Positions 26,621 to 40,931 of a stretch of DNA of 64,000 nt are shown here, one piece after another (position 1 is the first letter of the stretch; every line of letters starts with the position of its first letter). Both the position numbers and the translations under genes were made by a program. The stretch spans positions 3,009,388 through 3,073,387 of the forward strand of contig CAADRB010000001.1 in NCBI GenBank assembly GCA_900708905.1. The letters run 5' to 3'. Origin of the DNA: Hymenolepis diminuta. Taxonomy: Eukaryota; Platyhelminthes; Cestoda; Cyclophyllidea; Hymenolepididae. Under the pieces are notes generated by a model. It saw only the letters and a list, made by a program, of their open reading frames with translations, had not been told where the DNA came from and searched no databases.

Positions 26621-29477
26621 ATCATCTATACATTCAGGTATGTTATTCTATACATCATCTACATTCCAGCTTGACAAAACAAAGACCACAGCTTAAGTGT
26701 TAGTTTTATCTGACGATAATCGTTTTCCACATGTCTCAAAATCAAACTTCATCATTATCCCGACAAGGGTACACATCGCTCCTCACAGCTTGACAGTTAT
26801 GGGAAACAAAAATTATAACCAGTCTGGCGGTGTTTTGATCCCTGGGCGTTAATGATATGAAGATCATTTGTTTTCTTATATTATGCCTTTGTTTTGTTGT
26901 CTTGGCTTAACTGAGGTGCTGTTTTATCATTCTGAGTTTGTAGATATTTTCGTAGCAGCAGAACTAGATCTCTTAGTGGTTCTACAGCATAGAAGAGTCA
27001 TACTTTCCAAAACGGTTGTTATTCAATTCTTTGATGTTCTATTCTCCTAGCACTGTGCTGATTCTAATGCTACAACTGGTTAAATGTGTTTTCAGAACAA
27101 TTTAAAGAACGTTTTAGTAAATTTTCATCTCACTAATTTCCATGCAATTAAGCCTGAGATAATCTATGGGATCCTGGCTCTCAGTGTCAGATCACATGAT
27201 AAACTCCATTAATGATTGACTTCCACCTGTCCTTGGTGTTTTTAATCGGCTATAATTAGTCTGATATACTAAGATATCTTTTTTACATAGCTGCCAATAA
27301 TGTTACAAACTTGAATATATCCTATTGAAAGTGCGACTAACATTTTTTCGTTGAAGGGTACTGCTTCTTCCAGTAATACTATCATAAATATTTGGAGAAA
27401 ATCAGTCCGAGGATTAATAAGGGAGGAAAACCCTTTTATATTAAAAATTTAACTATTACATATAGCAATGCAAAAAAAGGAAACTTTTACAAATTTTAAT
27501 CACGGGATAGCATCTAAACAAGTGAGTTGACAGTAAGAGATGAAACGAGATTCTAAAAGGGTAAGCAATGAAATCAGAATGTTAAGGGTCTTACTTACTA
27601 GTGTAACCCTGAAATTACTGAGCTGTCCATCTTCTCATAAGGAGAATGTTCAAAATATTCCGATTGCCCAAGGTTTATGATTTAGATCATATTAATGTGA
27701 TTTGAAGATTAGCATGACAAGATTCATGAGACTGTATTCAACTAAATATTTAAATTCTCTAGCAAGGCTAGATATCCCAGTACTGAAAAAGAGGATGCAA
27801 GGCCATATATCGAAGTAGGTCACGGTAAGGTGAATGTGAAATGGGTGTTGACGCTCTAGTTGGGCATAACTGTAGTTGCCATGTTGTTAAGTTCAGATGT
27901 GGTTGAGACGGCACTACTGGTTCGGTCATTTCTTGGAGTTTTAGTGAAGCCTAGATTAGAAATAAATTTTCGCATTTGCGAAGTCAGTGTTTTCATTCAA
28001 TTTGATACATTCATTGAATGGAATAATCAAACAATATCTATTTTAAAATAGGTGGTCGACTCTGAATTTCCCATCAGATAAGCTCCTAAATGCTAGTTGT
28101 GATTGTTGGCTTGAGAAGCAGTATCACATCTTAGGAGCTTAGGATGTCCTATAAATAAAAATAAACTCCCAGTTCTGGCCTAGGGATTTCCATATTTATG
28201 ATTCTGCAACTAGCTGAAAAAGCTTGGAATTATGTCTCATTTTCAGGGTATGAATCACCACTTATGCGTCAGTCGAAAATGTCGATGTATAGGTCAAATG
28301 AATTCTCGGTTGACCAATTGTGTTTGCTGGTGGTGTGTGGTCGGAAAAATATTATCATTCGGATTAAATGCCCTGTCCTCCTAAAATCATAAGACAAAGG
28401 CGTTTATTTATTTTTCTTTGATGATTTTGGAGTTCCTACTGATAAAACCTTATTATACTGGCTAAATATTATTAAAGGATTCAACTAAATTTTAATACAA
28501 GCCAAACAAAGCTTACAATTGCTCAATTCCTCAACCTGTCAGCCGTCAGTTTATACAAAGGCTATTTCACAATCGATAAAATAAATTAAGAAGTGTGCTA
28601 TTTTGCCTTTGAAAAATTTCAAGAGAGTCCATTTTATAAATAAAATCAAATTAAAAAATTTGGTTAATTCATTGTTTTGGAATTTTAAAACATTAGATGG
28701 CAAATGCAGTCATAGTTAAGTAAGGTTTAATGCAGGAAGGATGTAGGTGATTTTGAAAAAAGTACTTTGGTTTTTGTTTATTGCATAATAGGTCAATAGA
28801 GAGGTTGAGTGTCGGGTAAGTTCTTGATTGAAAATATAAAGAAATTGCTCAATGATGTAGCAGAAATGGTCACCTTATCATGATATTGATCCCTCTTCCT
28901 AGGGTCTGAGGAGTTGTAGCATAAAAAGGTGACAACTGAACATCCTTAAACAGTCTTACACGTGGTTTACTATTTAAGAACTATCAAGATCACTTTTTAA
29001 ACATATTCTATGAGAAAATATCAGTTTCGACTTCTTGGCCAAAATACAACCATAATTTCTCTCTAGGATCTTAAGTTTCTCGAGAAAAAATTCACCTTCT
29101 TTCGGTGTTTAGTTCCTAATCAATTGTCTTATTTTCTCCTCAAAATCGGTCTTATTTTGCACAGTGCAAGTTGCATCAAGTCATCCGAAAAAAATGTTTT
29201 ATTTTCTAATTAATAGCATCACCAACAGCAACAGCCGTGTTTTTGCATTAAATCCCAAATGCTTTAATGTCAGTTGTCATAAGGCTTTTCACATTGTGTG
29301 TTTATCTCGCTGTGGCTTGAGGTCAGAGTTAAAGTCAAGACGCGCACGTAGCGAAAGGCCGTTATAGCTACAGTCATTTGGGGTCAAGTCTGATTTGTGT
29401 TCAGTAAAGAGAGGGAGGGGTGGGATAAAGGGATCTAACATTCAACGACGCAGCCACTAAATATTAAATTTAGTAAT
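26621..29477. other. Gene-free AT-rich stretch
   Basis: No supportable gene or repeat copy; all open frames are short and without recognisable domains. Confidence 0.5.
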
Positions 29478-29800
29478 GGCATCGGAAGTTGTCCGGTTTT
29501 GGTTAATTGTGCTATTATAACGAACTGCAAAAAGCCCGATTTAAAAAGGCACTGAAGTGATAAGTATTTCAGTTAAACTGTGAAAATTTCCAATCGTGTA
29601 GTTGGCATGTTTATATTAATCATTGCCATTTTATTTAAAGCATTTAGTATTATTAGTTATTAATATTATATAAACTGATGAAAATGATTTAAGATTAAGG
29701 GCATTTTGAATGCCAGTGCTAATTTGTTTCCACTTGTCAGTTACAATGTGACGACAGGTCAGATCGTAGTTCCTTGCATTTTAATAAATTAATTTTGCAA
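29478..29800 (+). repeat. Old tandem duplication, unit 1
   Basis: Aligns, with many changes, to 30178-30580 in the same orientation. Shared landmarks in order: TCGGAAG, a GGTT..ATTAATTGTGCT-type segment, TTAAACTGT, TTATTAATA.TATATAA, a GCTAAT.TT run and TTTC.ACTTGTCA. Non-coding in both units. Confidence 0.5.
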
Positions 29801-30177
29801 TTTTGGTAGATATTTTTTAAAGAAGTTTTATTAATCAGAAAGAGATTATTACCCTTATTACTCATATTAGGCAGTTGCTATTCATTGGATAAGCCACCAA
29901 GCAATCTGGCTAGCCCAGACGGATTACACACGCCAATACGCTGGCATACCCAAATACTCGTCCACAGGTCGCTGACTGAGCTAAAAGATTGTGGACATTA
30001 TGAAAAAATGGTCGATTCTTCTAACCCTTTGTACTCTTTGTATATTTAGTCCATATTTCTATCTTTCGAACAACTTCAAGACTGTATGTCGCTTTAATGT
30101 TAACTCTCCTCATCGCTAAGATGTTCCTTAATGAGGGCTTATTTTGACCACGCCTCGAGCACATGACTTAATTCGTA
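29801..30177. other. No gene seen
   Basis: Spacer between the two diverged duplicate units; AT-rich. Confidence 0.4.
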
Positions 30178-30580
30178 TCGTCGGAAGCTATCTGGTTTCA
30201 ATTAATTGTGCTTATTGTTTTATGGCATACTATGAAATACCAGTTGAAAAATATGAGGAAAGGTTACAGGCCTACTTCTATTTCTTCAGTAGCAACGTAT
30301 TTGGTGGCTAATATTTGTTTTGTAATTGTGCTATTACGACATATTGTAAAAAAAACAAATAAGAAACTGAAAAGTTACAAATATTGTTGTTAAACTGTCG
30401 AATTTGTCAGTTTATTTATAATAATTATTAAAGTTGAGAGATTAAAATTCCTTACTTATTAATACTATATAAGATGATGAATGTCAAATAAGATAAAAGA
30501 AAATCTTGCGTACCGCTAATATTTTCTTTCACTTGTCAATCCTCACACTATAAATTAAGTTCTTTAGACTGGTGGAAATA
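30178..30580 (+). repeat. Old tandem duplication, unit 2
   Basis: Partner of 29478-29800, about 700 bp downstream. It has an extra segment of about 100 bases after the ATTAATTGTGCT landmark. A 61-codon open frame here is not present in unit 1 and is probably chance. Confidence 0.5.
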
Positions 30581-33500
30581 CTTGTTTGGATAACAAAGTG
30601 TCTTGAGGCGACTGCATCTCAGTCTTGCATCTCTCTCCGGGTCTGAGCTTAGCGATGTTTAGTGGACATATAGATCGAAGAGGTAGAAACTAGGCTAGCA
30701 AGCATTATGACAGAGCAGAAGAGCATTACTTTACAAAATAAAATTATTACCTGGTGTAAAACAATTATTATTCACTAAAAAGAGCCGAGCATTGCAAAGA
30801 GTAAAATAGTTCAATAAGGAGTGAATAGAAGTGGAGTTCAGCCCAAGTTAGTATCAAATGCATCTTGGCTAATAAAAGGGTTGAACTTATTGACACAGTA
30901 TAATTGACTGCTCAATTCAATTAAATATTCAATAAGCTCAGAATTCGCTCTGAAACCATTGTATCGAATGCAGTAACTCGTACTATGGAAAATCAAGGCA
31001 TATCACATTGAGCTATCCACTGAGTAAAGGCGAAGAATCTCATGATTTCAGAAAGAGGTTACATTGGATTCCACCCCGAAGGAAGAAGTAGGAACTAATG
31101 ACCTTTGGATAATTCACATAAGGAAATGGAGCAGTGGTATAAAATATAAATTTTATGGGAAATAAGAGCAGACGTAAGAAATAAAATGTTGATTTCTCAA
31201 AGGGAGGTACATAGTAAAATGTTTTTCTCATATTAAGATAATATTTCGTTCTTGAAAGTTTGCCTTCCAATCAAGCGGTATCTCACAGCTCGTGAGGATA
31301 AGAATTGAAGGCGTATTTTACTTAATGATACTCGGTTAAAGTAATATTGCTATGTTACTTTTGAGATAAAAGGACGGATAAAATTACAATACTTGAATGT
31401 CAGCTAATTTAAGGACTGAAATAAAAAATAAAATAAAGACTGAAAAAGTTATCAAAAAGAAAAAAGTAAAAAGTTCGATTTTCTTTGTAATTTTATATTC
31501 TATTTATTACTTAAAGCATGAGCTGAGTTAAGCTGATTTGTATAAATTTAGCCAATACCAAATAACAGATCTGTTATGTTAAAAAAATGGGAAAGGAAAT
31601 ACAATCAAATCTTTTGAATTTGGTCAGTTTCGGGTGTAAACTCTCTTCTGCTGTCAGACGGAAGTGAACTTGTTCGAGAAATGAAGGGCTAGCGAAATCA
31701 AAAGTGTGCAACCCTTCAATACAATTATCATCCAGTCGTCCTCAAAATTAAGGTCGAAATGAGTTTAACGCTCTAAAATATTCCAAGTTATAAAGGGAGC
31801 TCCTATCGTAACTAGAGCAATGACGAAACCCCTGGTTTCTAAACCAGTTTCGCAAAAATTGCACTTTCTGTCTCCTGTTATGGCGTAAATATTGATCCAA
31901 GTCTTTATTACTGATCTCCTAGCTCATAGATTTTCGTATATCCTTTCGTCTAAGTGTCCACTTCATTCAGTGGATACTAAATGAGATCATTTCAGCACAT
32001 ATAGCACCTGAATATTACCAGTACATTTCTTTCCAGTTATGACTCTCGAGAGTCGTTGATCAGTTGACTAGTCCTTCTTAATGAAAGATTAAGTCAAGTT
32101 AATTCCGGAATTGCTGTGAAAACTGCGGATGCGGAAGGCCACACTGGTGAATTCATATTAGGATTGGCTGCTATTGAGATCTGATTGACTACTCCTTTTG
32201 AGGGGAATATTCAAAATATTCAACTCCTAAATCGATTGTGAAACCGTATATATTGTGGAGATCACAGATTTCACTTTCAAAGTATAGTTGCAGTCCTTGT
32301 ACAATCTAGGGACGTCATGTAAACGAAGCAGTTTCTTCCGAATGCTTGTCAGCTGCATAAATTTCCTTATATTTATTATAGGCCATTTTTCACCATTATA
32401 ATAAGCGCACTCTTAATGCAGTGCTTCGGAAAGGGCTTATCCCGTCTTCAGCAACAAACTGGACTTATTTATTTGAAGATTCTAAACAGTTTTTTCATCT
32501 CAACCACCAACACCACCACCTTTCATAAATACCAAATAGCTACCTAGATATGTTACTGATTAACCGAAAACAACACTACCACATCTACATGTTAACTATA
32601 TTCTCTCTGAAACCCATGTATAGACAGTAGTGCGCGAGCTAACGTTTGTGCATTTGGTTTGATGAATGGGCGGTCTTTGTGTAAAAGTGCAGAGGTAGAT
32701 AGACCTAGAGAGATAACGACTTAAAACATAGCCTCATGTATCCAGACCCGACCACACCTGAAAATGTGGGTAAACGCACACATACAGCGGGGATCCAGCA
32801 GTCTGTGTGTATGTTTCTGTTTCTATCCATTTATTAACGGCGTCAGCTTACTTGTCATTCGAATATAGCCGGGAGGGGGGCCAGTAATTATAGAAGATTA
32901 ATTAAGCCTCACCCTTGGAGGTTTAAATGAACTTTTAATTAACGCTGCCAAATGCATAATTAACAAAGCAAATTTCCATCACATTTAAAATTTAAAACAG
33001 AAAAAGCAAAAATTACTGTTAAAAAAAGTTTTCCGTTAAAAACCTCGTTACAGGAATATTAACCAGTGTTCCGCAAATAGGCAATACTCTGTTACAACAT
33101 ACGGCGAAATAAGTATGGGGTTAAGCAGAAAATGTGTGTGAGCGCTACTCAAACGACCAGTTACAAAGTAGTGAAGGTCGGTTTTAAATAAAACATACAT
33201 TTTAATATACATTCTACATTTACATTTAATATACATTTTAATATTAATGTATTAGTCGAACTAGCTTAAATTCTTTTTAAGTTAATATTTGATTTTTTCC
33301 TCATTTTGCTTACATAGTTTATCATTAATCTCTCATTCCTAGAAATGCAATTGAAATGCATATTTTACTTTAAATATTTAGAAGAATTTAAATTATTTTT
33401 TAGAACTTGTTCTGTCTTAAATCACGTTGTTCTTGGTGTAATGTCAAATATGCACAGTTTTTCTTCAACTAGGAGTCCAGGTGTGTAGAAGCCAAGTTTG

Positions 33501-35009
33501 ACAATGGTGCTGCACCCGACAGATCAGAACAAATCTTTTCATTTAATTTAAAATTGTGGATATTAATTTAATTTTTGCGGTTTTATTACTTTATTAAATC
33601 TAAGAAAATTTAGACAAATACAAGTGTTTCTTACCAAAGGTGTAAAGGGTGATTAAATTACGAAATTTTGTTTGGTTTCAAGGCCAAGTTTGAGTCATAA
33701 GGGACCTGCAGCGAAAACTGCTACGCTTGCAATTGGAGTTAAAATGCAATAAACTTTCTACACTCTATACCTTCTCTATTCTAGCTGCTTTGGACGCAGC
33801 ATAGCCAATTTTGGCGGTGATTTATGCTAGAGGACTCTGCTAGGGGTTAGTTGTACGTTTCTGCAGCTATTTGGACTTCTGAGAGGATTATTATTGTTTA
33901 GCAAAGTTCTTATTTGTGTAGTATCCGCTACAGACCCGACATTAGTTCCTCGTAGTGAGTCATTTCCCACGACTGTTTAACTTTATTTTGCAGATTGACC
34001 TCACCGGAAGAAGCCAACCTACGTGGGGTTTCGTGAAGAAGCATATTTCCGAAATTAGTAGGATTGTCCAAAACCGCAAAGTGGTCACCAAATCATAGCA
34101 AACCAGCAGTCGAATTTTCGGCCATATTTGCTTGCATAAGCTTGTGGTATCCCGTTAGATCTTTGCGACGACTGAAAAGCTTGGCACTTTTTGAAATTCC
34201 GATTTTTGATTCTGGTGCGTATCGAATTAGTGTAACTCGAATTGGCACTGAATTGGCAACATTAAGCTAATGAAATAATTGCGTAAATTTAAAGTCCGAT
34301 TTTTGATTAGATAATAAATAATAAAATGTAACCTTATAATTTACATTTAAATATAATATGAAATATATCTAAATATCAAAATTAATATTTTTGAAAAAAT
34401 AATCGTTATCTTAAGAGAAACTAGACCTTATTTTCATTTATACATCAATAGACCCCTAATCGAGTGATTTCAGAAAAAATTGGAAAATAATCATCCCAAA
34501 TATGTTTTTTATTTCTTTATTAGTGTTGATTTCGTCCGTAAAAGAAAATTGGCTTATCTTTATCGATTTTGACTAAAATTCAATTTGAAAGCTTTTAAAA
34601 CGTTCAATCCCTACTACTTAAGAATTCCTTTGATTGTGTTATTTCACTAATATAAAGATATGTAGCCAATTGTCAGGCATCCGTATAATTTAGGCATCTC
34701 ACTGAAATGTTCTGAGGCTATGATTGTTCAGACCCAGAAGTAAGATAGACAATATGTAACATAAAGAAAATTTCCCTTCGTGTCTTAATTAAGAAAAAAA
34801 TATGCACCCTAGTTGTTGGGATTAATTGGTTGTCTGGTTAGTCAAAATAACATTGAGAAGACTGTATCAGTCTACCGACGACTCTACATGTTCGTTCTGT
34901 CCTACTTGTCGACTTTTAATGTTTCCTCATTAAACGAACAAATGATACAAAACAGTCAACTCCACTTTGCGCATCATAATTAGGCTTCTTTATCATAGTC
35001 CCTTTGCCG
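30581..35009. other. Gene-free stretch
   Basis: No supportable gene. Near 33190-33240 there is a short cluster of ATTTTAATATACA-like iterations. 33650-34270 is somewhat less AT-rich, with a 68-codon open frame (34064-34270) and a good acceptor-like sequence ending at 33993, but no recognisable domain. Confidence 0.45.
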
Positions 35010-35275
35010 CTCAATGAGCTCCGACGCATGTTTGCTGCCTTTCCAATTTCCAACTCTTGTTCTTATCTCTACCATTTCTCCCTTCTCTTACTTCTTTTTC
35101 TGTTTCAATAAACCCAGTGATCCAACTCAACTATTGGGCTTCTGATCTGGGAAAAGCAGTTGAATCTTGTTTGTCTCTAGAAAGATCACTGATTCTGTTA
35201 AGGCAATATCTCACACCCTAACTTGGTCGGTCCTATAAAGCAGTTCTATTGACGAGATTTGATGCTATTTAAGAC
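35010..35275 (+). repeat. Repeat family C (LTR-like), copy 3 (best preserved)
   Basis: A long pyrimidine tract leads to CAATAAACCC, then TCCAACTCAACTATTGG and CTTCTGATCTGGGA, a TCTAGAAAGATCACTG segment and TCTATTGACGAG. The AATAAA between a pyrimidine tract and a conserved edge resembles the R/U5 end of a long terminal repeat. No coding region follows, so it may be a solo LTR or a small non-autonomous element. Confidence 0.45.
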
Positions 35276-38200
35276 TTCATTATCATATTTGAGCTCACAG
35301 GAACATTGACAAAAAATATTACATCAAAAATCTTATTAGTTCTGCTCAAAATATTTTAAAGTATCCTATTTTTCTTTCCATATCTTCAAGGCTAACTTCC
35401 CAATTTAAACTACTCACAAATTTACTCGTTAGCTCTTATCTACTTGGTCACAAATCATAGAGTGCATTAGTAATTTTTTCAGCTGTTTATGGACGAATGA
35501 CTGACCAATTAAGTAAATAAACGAGAGTAAAACCAAAAAAGAATGATCACATCTTCAATTCATTCGATGACCGGTCAGCTTTCGATGCTTTTATGCTGTG
35601 ATACTCTTTTCTGTTTCTATTAGATAACATCTGAGCACCCGAATTTTTGACATAGAGAAGATACTAATTCGTCTTTTTACCTACTCAATTGTAGATTCTA
35701 AGATGTAACTTAATTGTAATACGCTTGCTTTCTCCGTATTCCTAGGTAATTCACTAATTGTCATATTTGACGATTACACATTTTCACATAGAAAAAGCCC
35801 TAGGGTATGAATCCATAAAATAAATATTGAAGCGAGTTTCGTCCCTCTTTGCTCTCTTGGTCAATGTCCTACATGTAGATTGTTTGTTAAGGGTTATATT
35901 TTCTTATTAAGGAGAAGAGAAGCCTTAATAACCTGTCTAGTACGAGCTATCACAACAATTCCCTGCCTCAAGAGGCAGTCTAAGCCGTATTAGTGGCTGC
36001 TTATTATTATACCAACCATGCCGTAGAAAACAATTAGAGGCGGTAATTAAATAAATCGTCTTTGTTAATTCGCGACAGCGCTATCACATAAATCACGTTC
36101 ACCTGCTCGACGTTTGATTTTTGGGATTTATTAGGGGTATCACTGGCAGATTATTTAATTACTAACAGATATAACATATTGGTGAGCCTTTAAATGTTCA
36201 AGAGCGTGTCATTTACAGGCACATTATGTGAATAGAAGTTGATAAATATTACATAAGTGTATGCTCAGATTGATGTACTGAACATCAAGAATTCTCCCAC
36301 AATGCCTGAGATCACGGATTCTGTAATGAAATTTCAGACGAGTGGTGGTATACAACTTAAAACTTGGATAAAATTTTGCGTTCTTTTTCATAAAAGTCTC
36401 CCTGCCAAGAAAATTATTTTACAATAGGGAATTAATCCTCAATTATTCTTATTATGTAATTTCAACTTTGACCGGTTTTAAATTTTTGGACTAAATTTAA
36501 CATTGTCTGTATTGAGGATTCTCAGGTTGCCCTTTGTGTCAGCGGGATTGGGGAAGAGGAACTGGAACAAAGCTAAGAAAATATGATGGAGGTGAGTAAA
36601 AGTGCACACATGGTGACGTATTTGAGACGCATATGTAGCGGTGTCTGGTAGTTAGGACATTTATGGGGATGAGCTATTAGGGGAATTATTTATTCAAACT
36701 TTTGGGGGAAGAAAAAGGGGTTAACAAATGGTGCAGCCGTGGTGTTTGACTCATAAGATAGTGTATACTTGATATCCGCTGGCTACACAGCTGATCCTCT
36801 TTAGCTAACTGATTGTCCATATCATTGGACCTGGCGAAAGGCGAAATATCTTGGACATCTATTCGGGCATATATAACTATTCATTCATCCAGATATTTAC
36901 CAGATTCAGGATTTAGGTCGTAATTAAACAGGGAAAATATTCTGTAGTAATACCCGGACGGCGTTCCTGGGCCCCTCAAATGATTTTTTATCGAACAAAT
37001 GATGCCGAACTTTGTGGTGCTGAAAAGTAAATAAATACCGCCAAACATCGTTATAAAGTAGATTATTGATCCCTCTCACAGAAGTTTAACTGAGGCGTAT
37101 ATTTTCAGGAATAGGAATATGTATATTAATTTTATCTGAGACATAATCCCCAAATTTCTCCGATCCCAGTTCTCCGTTTTCGCCTACACATAAGTTTCAA
37201 ACCTTCTAAATGATCAAGTAATTGGACTTATTCGATACATTTTAATTTTATTAATTCATTAATGCTACGTTATAAAACAATACCTAGGTAAGCTACGGAT
37301 ATGTAGCTCTCCTAATCTGCAGCTAACTCGCAAAAGTTGATAAAAGTATGACAGATTCATATGTTACTCAAGGACAGCATCCAAGATATTGGATATCGTC
37401 ACCAGTCGGATTGAAGATAACTTCATGATGATTACAGCGTGCATTCCAAACAGCTTTTAATACCTATTTCGGATTTCAAGGTTTTATTTTAGTCTTTTTT
37501 ATTTAAATTAAGATTGAATTGGCCAAACTCCTCTTCGCCGGTTATCTTCATTGTCAGTCATTTGTCTTGTCTTCTTATAATCAATAATTTGAATCACTGT
37601 GGCCACTGACTCAGCGACCTAGATTATTTTAAGGTCTTCCTTCAGCTCTTAATAAGATTTGACGAAAATATTACAAAGGGAGTTCGCTCTTCGTTATGAG
37701 CGAGCTGCAGTAAGTTGTACTAAATTAAATGTATCGCTACTGATTTACTTGCTTTTGGTTGTTAAAAGATAAAAAGAAATCGGAGTGACATGACCAACCA
37801 CGGAACGAGTTGATATTAGCGGGATTAATCTCATGCATGAATCTGGGAGTCAAATAGTGAGCATGGAAAATCACGCCATCGCTCCTCCCCTCACATCACT
37901 CTCCTCTTTTGAAAATAAGACCCCAAAATTAGGTAAAATAAGACTTCTGACTTTATTGCTTACTTATCGTTGACCGCCTTCCTGTTCCAAACTCATTTGT
38001 CATTTCCCTTATTCAGAAGCTTTCCCCTGGTTTAAATTTGTAAAAGGTTCTGTTGAATCTTGGGCACAAATAAAAAATATATTAGTAAGAATAAAAAAGG
38101 AGCCTAGACTAACGAGAAAACGAGCCAATAATTGTAATAATTCTGATCTGGATTGCTTTTATATATGCCACTTTCTTGGTCATTAAGTCTTAATCTTTCA

Positions 38201-39027
38201 AAATAGGTCTTTGTCCTTTCATTTCATTCATAAGAGATGATATAAATTCATATATCGCCAAATAGCAAGCCAAGATCGAATCTCTTTTCTCAAAATCCTC
38301 CAACTGCCTTCTGACTTGCATTAGTTCTCAAAACAAAACGAATATGGGGATGTAGTTTTGCGGTAATTCGCCTGAATCCTCTTATAATTTATATAACCTA
38401 AAATTAAATACAGTTTAACAGAAATGGCATTTCTCCAGCCCTTTTATAAATTAATTATGCCACGATCGAATTAGAGGACGCCCCATCGCTTTCATCGTTT
38501 TGACATATTTCATAGTAGAATTCTTAAATCCATTCGATCGGCCATTTGATTCTTTGAGTTAATTAAGTTGTATTCGCGTTGAGATAATTTATTCGCACTT
38601 ACCAGAAGATTACGGGAATTCTTTAAGGTTTGTAAAGTCCTAGTGAAATGATCTAATCTTTTATCTTATTAAATATGTCAAGAAAAATATTACTCATTCC
38701 TTGTTATAGACGTAGCGTCCCAAAAAATAGCCCAAATCTGGAGGAAAGGACAAAATCTTCAATGGACGTCTTTATTGTAAAGTTCTGACTGAGAGATGAC
38801 ACGTTTATACAATTAGTCCATTTAAACAGATGTGTGAAATTTGTAGACAGTTAACAATAACAACAATAATTTATTTTTCTTGGATAAAAAACATTCCTTC
38901 GTTAGGAGAACAAAACGAATAAAATTATATAGAAGACACTTATTCAGGCACGGTTCAAGAATTATTTATGAAGCTGAATGAGGAATCAAAAAAATAAACA
39001 TTTATGATAGTGTCTTTATATCTATGA
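35276..39027. other. Gene-free AT-rich stretch
   Basis: No supportable gene. A short GACATGACCAACCACGG at about 37787 also occurs inverted near 49850 and resembles part of the SINE body, but is too short to call. Confidence 0.45.
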
Positions 39028-39177
39028 TAATTCCAACTCAATATTTTTTCTTACTAATCCCCCTCTACCAGTACGGTTGGTCATGCCATTCACCTGATAT
39101 TTACCGATGAGCGTCGAACTCTTAACGGTTGGCCTTACAGACAAGTCGGCATCTACGCGACCGCTATCGAACAAACA
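39028..39177 (-). mobile_element. SINE-like element (copy C6), with tRNA-like head
   Basis: On the minus strand an A-box-like ATAGCGGTCGCGTAGATGCC is followed by GACTTGTCTGTAAGGCCA, a B-box GAGTTCGACGCTC, ATCGG, then the body GTGAATGGCATGACCAACC and GTACTGGT. The same order of blocks is seen in the other copies. The 60-codon open frame over it is part of the repeat and not a gene. Confidence 0.7.
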
Positions 39178-40409
39178 CATAGTAACAATGACAATAACCA
39201 GCAAAATTAATCAGTAGTGTTTATACTTCAAGCAAACGACTTTTAATAATTTATCTGATGCATCATAATGCTATGAATCATTGGTGATTTGTGACTTGAC
39301 GCTTTATTCACACAAATATGGATACGAAAATGTCTCCCAGGTCTTTATAATAGCAAAAACTGAAATTATCTCAGTTAATCGAATGTCCACCCATTACGAT
39401 GATATTTAAGGAAAGGTCAGATAAAAAATATTGGTGGAAAATCACGTTACGGTTTTTGAACTATTTACTTCAATGAACATATCGGGATTCCTGGCTTCCA
39501 TAAAGCAACCTCCATGTATAGACGGCCGTTAAATATCTACCTAGCTCTTTGGCTCCAAAACTTCTTCCGAACCAATAAGCGCCAAAATAATTTGAAAAGC
39601 GTACCCAAAATGGTTATCTTGGTAAGTTAAGTAAGGTGCTATGAAAATCTTGGAATGACTGACTAACCTCACAACTTATTTAATTTTTAAAATCGATAAA
39701 ATCCAATACGAATGGGAGTCTTGAAAGAACAGTGAAATATAACATTGCTAATTGAACCTAAGTGTCTTCGGAATGGAAAACAGTTTTCTAATATTACAAG
39801 AAAGATCACTATACTACAAGTGTAACAAATTCGAGTGTCCTCAAGCGTCCTATTTTCAGAAGAGTGATTCATCAGGATGTCATAACAAATCCTGCAATTT
39901 TAAGATCTGTTATGATCTCACTTTGTGAGATTATTGGGATTAAACACGCTAAAATTTTAGGGGAGTAGGTGGACAACATTTAACAGTTTCTTAAAAATAC
40001 TGATACATGTTTATCGGCCTGAACTGAGTGAGGAACTGGAGAAGATCCCAAAAACCACAGACCAAATTTCTCTTCCCACTCCCTTCCGCAATGGCCGATT
40101 TGCATAATAAAAATTAATTGAGAGATATTGGAAAAGTTTTATTCAAGTTCATTAAATAGCCTAAATAATTCCCTCTTTTGATCAACTATGGTACTTATTT
40201 TGGGAAAAAAGTATGAGAAAGTATAAGGTACAGATACTGGTACTTTAAAAATATCACAGGACTGTTTAGTAAACAAAAAAGTCCGAAACTGAAAAATTTT
40301 TAGTTTGACTTGTAAATGTTTTATTGGATTTCCAAATATATAATCCTGAACAATGTCATTAATTGCTATTATTTGCCCTATGGTAAAACAAAAATGATTT
40401 CTAATTTTT
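39178..40409. other. No gene seen
   Basis: AT-rich; no supportable gene or repeat. Confidence 0.5.
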
Positions 40410-40732
40410 AACTCTGGAAAACAACTGAAATTGGTTAATCGAAATCCAGTAAGCGGTAAAGGGGAGAGGATCAAAAATATGCTGAGAGTAAAGTCAAGTG
40501 TTGTAAAATCTCACTTCATTTGATTTTTAGATTAGGATTATAGTATTTTCTAAATGGATCGCTCACATTCAAAAATTCAAATTTCATGATTTATATACTA
40601 GGTTCAGTGCTGTTGAACATTTTTTAATTAAGATGGATCGATTTTATCACTTCAATTCATTGTTTCTCCCTATGGTTGAGTAGGTAATGATCTTCAATAA
40701 TGTTAAGCAGCTTACGGTTTGAAATAGCTGGG
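40410..40732 (+). repeat. Interspersed repeat family D, copy 2
   Basis: Aligns with 59921-60200 from the left edge: a GGAAA.CAACTGAA landmark, a GGTAAAGGG segment, GAGAGTAAAGTCA, ATTTTTAGATT. Aligns with 13690-13978 on the right: AAAATTCAAATTTCATGATT and AATGTTAAGCAG, then ATAGCTG. It is therefore the copy that links the other two. Non-coding. Confidence 0.6.
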
Positions 40733-40931
40733 ATTAGAAAGCTAAATAATTCAAGTTAGTAGAGCTCCGTTCAGGTGTGTATTATATTATTTAATGGTAT
40801 CATTATAATATTATCTCATTTAATAATGTATTTCATTTGTCTTTAAACTGCCTAAAGCTTAATTCAGATCCAATTCCATTTAACAGGTAACTCCCAAACC
40901 CATTTAAGATAGCTTTTCCAATACTCACCTT

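Noticed and set aside
33994..34270. A possible exon following a good splice acceptor at 33993
   Set aside because: The frame entered at the acceptor stops early, the longer frame (34064-34270) has no domain, and no partner exon was found.
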